Shown piece by piece: positions 18,301 to 25,078 of a stretch of 64,000 nucleotides of DNA (positions are counted from its first letter, which is position 1; every line of letters begins with the position of its first letter). The notes below the pieces were generated by a model. The model saw only the letters and a program-made list of their open reading frames with translations. It was not told the DNA's origin and made no database searches. Origin of the DNA: an uncultured Monoglobus sp. GTDB taxonomy: Bacteria > Bacillota > Clostridia > Monoglobales > Monoglobaceae. Position numbers and translations under genes: made by a program. The stretch covers positions 114,209 through 178,208 of the forward strand of contig CANRBF010000004.1 of assembly GCA_947628795.1 (NCBI GenBank), written 5' to 3'.

Positions 18301-18572
18301 ACGTCGAGATCGTCGCCAAGCTGGGTGAGGGACGTCCCAACGTTCTGGATATAATCACAAACGGCGAGGTCAATATAGTTATCAACACGCCCACCGACAA
18401 GAAGGGCGCGACAGACGACAGCTATATCAGAAAAGGCGTCATAAAGGGCAGGATATCCTACGTCACCACAATGGCCGAGGCCAAGGCCGCGATCGCGGGA
18501 TTAAAAACCATCAAAGACGCGACCGGCGGCGTGAAATCCCTGCAAGAGCTCCACGCCGAGATCACCGACTAA
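15345..18572 (+). CDS. carB: Carbamoyl-phosphate synthase large subunit
   Basis: 1075 residues with the two tandem ATP-grasp halves: the first from [23 protein letters not shown], the second from [21 protein letters not shown] near residue 552. A C-terminal MGS-like regulatory domain follows from about 940. Both halves keep the ATP-binding [16 protein letters not shown] segments, so both active sites look intact. It makes carbamoyl phosphate for pyrimidines and arginine from bicarbonate, ATP and ammonia supplied by CarA. No carA is adjacent, which is unusual; it must lie elsewhere. AAAGGAG precedes the ATG. Confidence 0.97.
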   Translation: [1075 protein letters not shown]

Positions 18573-18613
18573 AATAATATGTTCGGCATATAATATTAAC
18601 GGAGGAACGCGTT

Positions 18614-18832
18614 ATGGAATATACGATCAATCTGACATGGGACGGCGAAGCTCAGGTATGGATCGCGACAAGCGACGATATACCGGGACTTGTGCTTGAA
18701 AGCGGCTCATTTGATGCTCTTCTTGAGCGCGTGAGATTCGCGGTTCCCGAACTTCTTGAGCTTAACGGAACCGAAAAAACGCCCCTTAATCTCTTCTTCG
18801 TATCAAAGCGCCACGAAAGGATAGCACTGTAA
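18614..18832 (+). CDS. DUF1902/HicB-like antitoxin
   Basis: 72 residues, opening with the HicB-type beta strands YTINLTWDGEAQVWIATSDDIPGLVLES, the partial RNase-H-like fold of HicB/DUF1902 antitoxins. It has no DNA-binding tail. The stop TAA overlaps the ATG of the hicA gene by one base. It should bind and block the toxin encoded next. Antitoxin-first order is the less common arrangement for HicAB but regular for DUF1902 pairs. ACGGAGG precedes the ATG. Confidence 0.8.
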   Translation: MEYTINLTWDGEAQVWIATSDDIPGLVLESGSFDALLERVRFAVPELLELNGTEKTPLNLFFVSKRHERIAL

Positions 18833-19029
18833 TGGCGGAATATGAGAAAAGAGTACGTGAAATCCTTAAAGAGCATAACTGCTCATTTGTAAGACGCGGA
18901 AAAGGCGATCACGATATATGGTACAGTCCTCTGAGCAATCGTCATGTCACGGTAGACAGCAAAATAAAATCACGTCACACGGCTAACGCGATTTTAAAAC
19001 AATCCGGTATCGATTTTAGATTCAGATAA
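18832..19029 (+). CDS. hicA: HicA family mRNA-interferase toxin
   Basis: 65 residues with the HicA double-stranded RNA-binding-like fold: an N-terminal helix (REILKEHNCSFVRRGKGDHDIW), where the Gly-Asp-His of KGDHDIWY holds the catalytic histidine, then HVTVDSKIKSRHTANAILKQSGI. HicA cleaves mRNA when freed from the antitoxin. Start and partner overlap (TAATG) ensure coupled synthesis. Confidence 0.88.
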   Translation: MAEYEKRVREILKEHNCSFVRRGKGDHDIWYSPLSNRHVTVDSKIKSRHTANAILKQSGIDFRFR

Positions 19030-19030
19030 C

Positions 19031-19059
19031 ATAAAAGCCCCAATTATAGGGGCTTTTAT
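19031..19059. terminator. Bidirectional terminator between hicA and hemZ
   Basis: ATAAAAGCCCC / GGGGCTTTTAT stem of eleven base pairs, with flanking A and T runs for both directions. It overlaps the last bases of the convergent hemZ gene. Confidence 0.85.
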
Positions 19060-20264
19060 AGTTCTCTTTTAAATTCGGAAATTCTGTGGCGGAAGTCGGG
19101 GATTTCGCCGCGAAGTATATCTTTACGGTGGAGCATCTCGTCTATCCTTAAAATATAGTCCTTCGGCTCCTTGACGTTGAATATCCTCTCTATGCGGTCG
19201 GTCTCTCTGTCAATTGTTTTGGTAACGCCGCCGCATCCCATTGAAATGATAGTCTGTATCTCCTCCATGATATAGAGATTATACAGCGACTCATATCCGG
19301 GCAGGGAATATCCCACATTCTCAAGGTTGCCAAGCTGATTCTTCTGGCGGTACATATAATACGGGCGCTTGCCTTTTGAGGCCAGAAATTCCCGGGCATA
19401 GTCGACCATCTTGCTGACCGTTTCGCCATCTGTCAGATCGTAATCGCTCAAATACTCATTGAGCCGCGATGACCGCTTTATGCTCATAACATGCACCGTG
19501 GTGTCGGTCGGCTTTAGCTTTTCAACTTCCTCCAAGGTATACTTGAACATATCAAGGCTCTCTCCGGGGAGCCCCGCGATAACGTCCATATTTATATCGT
19601 CAAAGCCGCGCTCCCGCGCCAGCGCCATCGCTCTGCGTATATCCTGCGCCGAGTGCGCCCTGCCGATAACATGCAGCGTCTCGTCGTTCATCGATTGGGG
19701 ATTTATGCTTATGCGGCTGACGCCGTGCCGTTTCATAACGTCCAGCTTTTCTCGGTCGATCGTGTCGGGCCGGCCCGCCTCGACCGTAAATTCCCTGACC
19801 CGCGACAGATCAAACTCGTTTTCAAGGCAGGTAAGCATATCGTCCATAAGCTCGGCCGAAAGCGAGGTGGGCGTTCCGCCTCCTATGTATACGGTCTCAA
19901 CGGTGTTTTTGTTTTCTTTGACTATCTCCGCCGTGTAGGCGATCTCCTTTTTGAGCGCCTCCACATAGTCGGGCTTGAGCTTCGCCGCCTGTTTGGTGCC
20001 GTTTGTGACAAAAGAACAATAAAGACATCGGCTGGGGCAAAACGGGATCCCGATATAGAGGCTGACGCCGTTTTCGTACATTTTTTCGCGCACGGGAACA
20101 AGAGCCCTCGCACATTCCAGAGCAAGGGCCGCTTTTTGGTATTCGGTTCCGCATTCGGTCATAAAATAGTCTATGACCTGCTCATCGGTCATGCCGCGCG
20201 CCAAAAGCTTGGAAGCGATCTTGGCGGGGCGTATTCCGGTGAGAACTCCCCAAGGATTGTTCAT
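19056..20264 (-). CDS. hemZ: Oxygen-independent coproporphyrinogen dehydrogenase-like radical SAM protein, N-terminally short
   Basis: 402 residues. The radical-SAM cluster CX3CX2C is in IPFCPSRCLYC (76, 80, 83), followed by the HemN/HemZ-type VYIGGGTPTSL and the C-terminal MYRQKNQLGNLENVGYSLPG that marks HemZ. It would act on coproporphyrinogen III, or as a haem chaperone of the HemN/HemW group. HemZ proteins are usually near 480-500 residues, with about 100 residues before the PWGVLTGIRPAKI segment that here is the N-terminus. Upstream in the same frame a stop is met within about 40 codons, so the N-terminal part is truly missing. Confidence 0.82.
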   Translation of the reverse strand: MNNPWGVLTGIRPAKIASKLLARGMTDEQVIDYFMTECGTEYQKAALALECARALVPVREKMYENGVSLYIGIPFCPSRCLYCSFVTNGTKQAAKLKPDYVEALKKEIAYTAEIVKENKNTVETVYIGGGTPTSLSAELMDDMLTCLENEFDLSRVREFTVEAGRPDTIDREKLDVMKRHGVSRISINPQSMNDETLHVIGRAHSAQDIRRAMALARERGFDDINMDVIAGLPGESLDMFKYTLEEVEKLKPTDTTVHVMSIKRSSRLNEYLSDYDLTDGETVSKMVDYAREFLASKGKRPYYMYRQKNQLGNLENVGYSLPGYESLYNLYIMEEIQTIISMGCGGVTKTIDRETDRIERIFNVKEPKDYILRIDEMLHRKDILRGEIPDFRHRISEFKREL

Positions 20265-20345
20265 AGAATTTATAATTTGCCTTTCTGAATCATTATAGCG
20301 GGCGGCCGAGAGCGGCCTCCCCTACGGAGTTTTACGAGGCTCTTA

Positions 20346-20978
20346 TTATCTCAGATAAAAATTATGGTTTCTCTCGTAGCCGACCGTGGTGGCCTCTCCG
20401 TGGCCGGGGTACAGCGGCGTTTCGTCGCTCAATACCAGCAGTTTTTTCTTTATCGAATTAAGCTCGGCCGCCATATCTCCCGTCGGCAGATCGGCTCTGC
20501 CGACGCTGCCGCAAAACACGGTGTCACCGCAGAAAACCATGCCGCCAAACGCGAGGCACATGCTGTCGATAGTGTGTCCCGGCGTGTAGATGACCTTAAA
20601 CTTATCATCTCCGAAGTCTATCTCATCTCCGTCTCTCACGGTCTCGTCTGCCGAAAACGTCTCTATCCTGCCGCCAATATCCTCGCAGCAGTTCTTCCGC
20701 GGGTCGCCCAAAACATCTACGCCTTTAATGTGGCAGTAAACGGGCGCGCCGGTCATTGATTTAAGACCCTTGAGCCCTCCGATGTGGTCATAGTGGCCGT
20801 GGGTCAGGATTATCAATTCTATATCGCAGCCCTCGTCTTCCGCGGTCCTGTATATAAGCTCCGGTTTGTCGGCGGGATCTATGACCGCCGCTTTTTTGCG
20901 CGCTGTGTCGCAGAACACGTAGCAGTTTGTCGCGACCGGGCCGAGGATCAATCTTTTTATTTTTATATTTTCGTTCAT
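20346..20978 (-). CDS. MBL-fold metallo-hydrolase (glyoxalase II-like)
   Basis: 210 residues. The two-metal site is visible as THGHYDHIGG (about 59-68), the second His in TPGHTIDS (about 131), FCGDTVF for the bridging Asp, and a final PGHGEATTVGYERNHN. The fold is that of hydroxyacylglutathione hydrolase and of persulfide dioxygenase-like enzymes; Clostridia lack glutathione, so the natural thioester is uncertain. It starts 19 bases after the rel stop, in one transcription unit with rel and recJ. Confidence 0.88.
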   Translation of the reverse strand: MNENIKIKRLILGPVATNCYVFCDTARKKAAVIDPADKPELIYRTAEDEGCDIELIILTHGHYDHIGGLKGLKSMTGAPVYCHIKGVDVLGDPRKNCCEDIGGRIETFSADETVRDGDEIDFGDDKFKVIYTPGHTIDSMCLAFGGMVFCGDTVFCGSVGRADLPTGDMAAELNSIKKKLLVLSDETPLYPGHGEATTVGYERNHNFYLR

Positions 20979-20997
20979 GTCTGTCTCCTCTCCCCGT

Positions 20998-23190
20998 TTA
21001 ATGCCGCCGTCTGTTGACCGAAATAATGCCGCTCAATTTCTTTATATCCTTAATTATTTTGTCAAGCTGACGGGTATTCGCGATCTGCGCGGTAACCTCA
21101 ACTATTGCCAGGTCGTTTTTGCCTGTCCTGGCGTTGACGTTGGTGACGGGAGCTTTTGTCTCGTTTATTATATTCATAATGTCTACCAAGAGATTAACGC
21201 GGTCTGAGGCGGTAATGGTTATGGTGGACTTGTATGAAAGCGGTGTTTCCGTATCCTCTATCCAATGCACCGAGATCAATCGTCCGCGCTCGATCTCATT
21301 GTTTTGCGCGTTGATGATGTTGAGACAGTCGGCTCTGTGGATCGCCACTCCTCTGCCTCTTGTCACGTAACCGACGATATCGTCGCCCGGTATCGGATTG
21401 CAGCAATGGGAAAAGCGAACCATGCAGTTTTCGATACCCTCGACCGCAACGCCGCCCGTGCTGCTCTTCGGCCCCTGCTTGACCTTGATCGGCACAGCCA
21501 ATTCCTCGGGCGTGACCTCATGCTCAAGCAGCCGCCTGCTCTTGGACTCGGTTATGAAGCGATTAACGAAACGCGTGCCGTTCACTCCGCCGAAGCCCAC
21601 CGCGGCGTACAGATCAGTGATTTCTTTAAAGCCGTAACGTTTGAGCAGCGGGTTAACAAAATCCGCGTCCTCGATATACTTCTGCGGTATGTTGTTTTTG
21701 GACATCTCTTTTTCGATGGCTGTTTTGCCTTTTTCGATATTTTCCTCGCGGTTGACCTTTTTGAACCACTGGTTTATCTTGTTGCGCGCCTCGTTGGTCT
21801 TGCATATTTTGAGCCAGTCGATATTGGGGCCGTGGGGCGTGGAACTTGTGATTATATCCACAAAGTCGCCGTTGCGAAGCTCGTGAGACAGCGGCACGAT
21901 CTTTCCGTTGACCTTGGCGCCTATCATCTTGTTTCCGACCGCGCTGTGTATCTTATACGCGAAGTCTATCGGCGTGGAGCCCACGGGCAGCGCCTTGACG
22001 TCGCCCTTCGGAGTGAACACAAAAACCTCGTCGCTGAACATGTCGATCTTGAGTGTCTCCATGAACTCGTCGGGATTGGTGGTCTCCTTCTGAAGCTCCA
22101 GCAGATTCTTTATCCACGCCAGCTTTTCATCCATGTCGTCGGCTCCGATTTTGCCCTCTTTGTACTTCCAGTGGGCCGCGATTCCGTTTTCAGCGATCTG
22201 GTGCATCTCCCATGTTCTGATCTGTATCTCAAACGGAGTGCCCCCCGGGCCGATAAGCGTCGAATGCAGCGACTGGTACATATTCGGCTTGGGCATCGCA
22301 ATATAATCCTTGAACCTGCCCGGCATCGGAGTGTACAGTTCATGCACCATACCCAGCACCGCGTAGCAGTCTGCCACGGTGTCGACTATAACGCGTACCG
22401 CGAACAGATCATACAGTTCGTCTATTGTCTTGTTCTGCATAAACATTTTTCTGTATATGCTGTAGAAATGCTTGGCTCTGCCGTAGGCAGTCGCCTTGAT
22501 ATTCATCTCGTCGAGTTTCTTTTTGATTATGTCTATGATCTCACTTATATATTGCTCGCGCTCCTCGCGCTTCTGAGCTATATTGTCAACTATCTCATAG
22601 TAGCCTATCGGGTCGATATAGCGAAGCGCCAGATCTTCAAGCTCCATTTTGATCTTCGCCATACCCAAGCGATGAGCCAGAGGCGAGTATACCTCAAGAG
22701 TCTCGCGTGAGATCGCGCGCTGGCGATCCTCTTTCATAAAGCGCAGGGTGCGCATGTTGTGCAGCCTGTCGGCAAGCTTAATTATAATGACGCGCACATC
22801 CTTTGCCATCGCGAAAAACATCTTGCGCAGCGTTTCGACCTGCTGCTCTTCCTTTGAGGAATAGGGAATTTTGGCAAGCTTGGTAACGCCGTCAACCAGC
22901 ATGGCTACTGTTTCTCCAAACTCGCGGACAAGGTCCTCGCGGGTGGCCTCGGTGTCCTCCACAACGTCATGGAGCAGAGCGGCGCAGATCGACTCGGTGT
23001 CAAACTCCATCTCGGCGATGATCGAAGCCACCTGAATTGGATGGTTGACAAAAGGCTCGCCGGACTTGCGCTTCTGGCCCTCATGGTGCTCAACGGCATA
23101 GTGATAAGCCTTCTCCACTTGGGATAGGTCGCCGTTTTTATTATATTTTCTGATCAGTTCAATTAAAGTTGAAAGCTCGTTGCCCTTCAT
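20998..23190 (-). CDS. rel: Bifunctional (p)ppGpp synthetase/hydrolase
   Basis: 730 residues with the full Rel order: HD hydrolase (about 25-175; HDVVEDTE, His 74/Asp 75), synthetase (about 230-350; YGRAKHFYSIYRKM), TGS (about 385-450), zinc-finger/helical region (FSHCCNPIPGDDIVGY) and C-terminal ACT (about 655-730). The synthetase loop reads RFKD, the RXKD form found in bifunctional enzymes rather than the EXDD form of RelA. It makes and removes the stringent-response alarmone at the ribosome. It lies between recJ and an MBL hydrolase, as in many Firmicutes. Confidence 0.96.
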   Translation of the reverse strand: MKGNELSTLIELIRKYNKNGDLSQVEKAYHYAVEHHEGQKRKSGEPFVNHPIQVASIIAEMEFDTESICAALLHDVVEDTEATREDLVREFGETVAMLVDGVTKLAKIPYSSKEEQQVETLRKMFFAMAKDVRVIIIKLADRLHNMRTLRFMKEDRQRAISRETLEVYSPLAHRLGMAKIKMELEDLALRYIDPIGYYEIVDNIAQKREEREQYISEIIDIIKKKLDEMNIKATAYGRAKHFYSIYRKMFMQNKTIDELYDLFAVRVIVDTVADCYAVLGMVHELYTPMPGRFKDYIAMPKPNMYQSLHSTLIGPGGTPFEIQIRTWEMHQIAENGIAAHWKYKEGKIGADDMDEKLAWIKNLLELQKETTNPDEFMETLKIDMFSDEVFVFTPKGDVKALPVGSTPIDFAYKIHSAVGNKMIGAKVNGKIVPLSHELRNGDFVDIITSSTPHGPNIDWLKICKTNEARNKINQWFKKVNREENIEKGKTAIEKEMSKNNIPQKYIEDADFVNPLLKRYGFKEITDLYAAVGFGGVNGTRFVNRFITESKSRRLLEHEVTPEELAVPIKVKQGPKSSTGGVAVEGIENCMVRFSHCCNPIPGDDIVGYVTRGRGVAIHRADCLNIINAQNNEIERGRLISVHWIEDTETPLSYKSTITITASDRVNLLVDIMNIINETKAPVTNVNARTGKNDLAIVEVTAQIANTRQLDKIIKDIKKLSGIISVNRRRH

Positions 23191-23230
23191 CGTCGTCGCG
23201 TCTCCCTTCGCTAATCCCTAAAACTACGTT

Positions 23231-23264
23231 GGCGCAAGGGCTCTTGTCCCCTGCGCCCTTTTTT
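23231..23264. other. GC-rich palindrome between recJ and rel
   Basis: GGCGCAAGGG / CCCCTGCGCC form a ten-base stem with one wobble and a seven-base loop, followed by T6 on the plus strand only. On the minus strand, which carries both genes, the hairpin begins right after the recJ stop and is not followed by a good T run. It is therefore not an obvious recJ terminator; it may be an attenuator or the 5' leader structure of rel. Confidence 0.5.
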
Positions 23265-24966
23265 ATCTTGATTCCGTGGGTCTCATGTCCTTGAGTATCA
23301 ACTGCACGTTCTGGAATCCCTTGTAGTCGTTTATATCAAGCGCGAACGCCACATCCACAAAGTCGCCTTCCTCAAAGCTGTTGTAATACTCTCCCATACC
23401 GAAGCCCACAGCGTCGAGGTATTTGCCGTCTTTGTAAAGCGTCATCCTCAGATGCTTGCCCTCGCTCATCACGCTTATCCTGTGAATTTTTATGTTGCGC
23501 ACCGAGAACGCGGGCGTGGGATTGTTGACGCCGAACGGCTGCAGCTTGTTGATATCGTGAACGGTGTCGAGGGTGATATATGTTACTTTTATCTGCGCGT
23601 CCAGCGAGATCTCTGGTATGCGGTTAACGTCGCCCGTGTTGCCCTTGGCGTACTCGTTGATCTTTTTTCTGAAGGCCTCGATGTTGTCAGACTTTATCGT
23701 GAGGCCTGCCGCCAGCTCGTGTCCGCCGAATTTTTCAAGCAGGTCCGCCGAATTTTCCAGCGCGCCGAATAGGTTAAAGCCGGTGACGCTTCTTCCGCTG
23801 CCCTTGGCCGATTCCCCGTCAACCGCGAACAGAATCGAAGGCTTATAATATTTCTCTGTTATTTTTGACGAAACTATGCCGACTATACCGTGGTGCCAAT
23901 TTTCATGGGGAATAACCAGAATATCGTCGTCCTTGATCTCGGGATGCTGCTTGATATATTCAAGCGCTTCCTTGAACATCTTTTGCTCGGTCTGCTGACG
24001 CAGGGTGTTTTCGTGACACAACGACTCGGCAAGCTCCGCCGCCTTATCCTTATCGTCGGTCAAAAACAGCTCAACGCTGGTCGACGCGCAGCCCAGTCTG
24101 CCGCTGGCGTTGATCCTGGGCGCTATGGTGTAGCCTATGGTCGACGTGGTTATTGCCTTGCCGTTGGTCGAAACGTCGATAAGCGCCTTAAGGCCGATAT
24201 TCTTTGTGGTCTTGAATTTTTTAAGTCCCTCGGTTACAATAACGCGGTTCTCGTCGATCAGGGGCGAGATGTCCGCCACGGTGCCGAGGCACATCAGATC
24301 GGCGTATTCGTCCATTATTTTTTCAAGAGGCTCGCTCTTGTTGAGCGCCTGTATAAGCTTGAACACGACTCCCACGCCCGCTAGACTTTTGAACGGGTAT
24401 GGACAATCCTTGCGTTTTGGATCGATCGCGGCGTACACGTCTGGTATCTTCTCTTTGCACTCGTGGTGGTCGGTTATGATAAAATCAAGCCCGATAGACT
24501 TGGCGTACTCCGCCTCCTCCACCGCGGTGATCCCCGTGTCGACCGTGATAATGAGCTTGGTGCCGTCGGCCTTGATTTTATCAAGAGCCTCGCGATTAAC
24601 GCCATAGCCCTCGACCATGCGGTCGGGAACATAAAATCCGACTTCTATGCCCATTTTTTCAAGCTGCTTATAGAGTATGGCGATCGAAGTGATGCCGTCC
24701 ACGTCATAGTCGCCGTAGATCGTGATCTTCTCCTTTTTCTCGCCGGCGGCCAGAATTCTCTCGACCGCCTTGTCCATATCCTTCATCAAGAACGGGTCAT
24801 GGAGCTCACTCAGATCCCTTGACAGGAACTTGCGTATATCTTCATCCTCCTTGATGCCGCGATTATACAGAATAATAGCCGTAAGCGGTGAGACCTTGAA
24901 GGTCCTGGAAATCTCGAGCACCCTGTTTTTGTCAAACTGTTTAAGAATCCATGTCTTTTTTAGCAT
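23263..24966 (-). CDS. recJ: Single-stranded-DNA-specific exonuclease
   Basis: 567 residues from ATG 24966 (MLKKTWILKQF); a TTG eight codons upstream has no ribosome-binding site. DHH-family motifs are present: YGDYDVDGITS (motif I), ITVDTGITAV, the DHH in ITDHHECKEKIP, and GVGVVFKL. DHHA1 (GSGRSVTGFNL, GGHELAAGLTI) and an OB-like C-terminal segment follow. RecJ degrades 5'-ended single strands in recombination and mismatch repair. The length matches E. coli RecJ; Bacillus versions have about 200 extra C-terminal residues, absent here. Confidence 0.94.
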   Translation of the reverse strand: MLKKTWILKQFDKNRVLEISRTFKVSPLTAIILYNRGIKEDEDIRKFLSRDLSELHDPFLMKDMDKAVERILAAGEKKEKITIYGDYDVDGITSIAILYKQLEKMGIEVGFYVPDRMVEGYGVNREALDKIKADGTKLIITVDTGITAVEEAEYAKSIGLDFIITDHHECKEKIPDVYAAIDPKRKDCPYPFKSLAGVGVVFKLIQALNKSEPLEKIMDEYADLMCLGTVADISPLIDENRVIVTEGLKKFKTTKNIGLKALIDVSTNGKAITTSTIGYTIAPRINASGRLGCASTSVELFLTDDKDKAAELAESLCHENTLRQQTEQKMFKEALEYIKQHPEIKDDDILVIPHENWHHGIVGIVSSKITEKYYKPSILFAVDGESAKGSGRSVTGFNLFGALENSADLLEKFGGHELAAGLTIKSDNIEAFRKKINEYAKGNTGDVNRIPEISLDAQIKVTYITLDTVHDINKLQPFGVNNPTPAFSVRNIKIHRISVMSEGKHLRMTLYKDGKYLDAVGFGMGEYYNSFEEGDFVDVAFALDINDYKGFQNVQLILKDMRPTESR

Positions 24967-25078
24967 ACCTGTTATATCTCCCCAAATCAATTAATTTACA
25001 TTAAGAAACAACTATCTAGTAATTTTAACATTAGTTCCGCAAAAAATCAACATATTTTTAAAAAAAATATTAATTTTT

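Noticed and set aside
20296..20325. GC palindrome GGCCG/CGGCC between the MBL and hemZ genes as a terminator
   Set aside because: Only five base pairs and no T run on either strand.
21265..22710. Plus-strand open frame of about 480 codons opposite rel
   Set aside because: Antisense of a clearly intact Rel protein; low-complexity His/Arg-rich translation is typical of a shadow.
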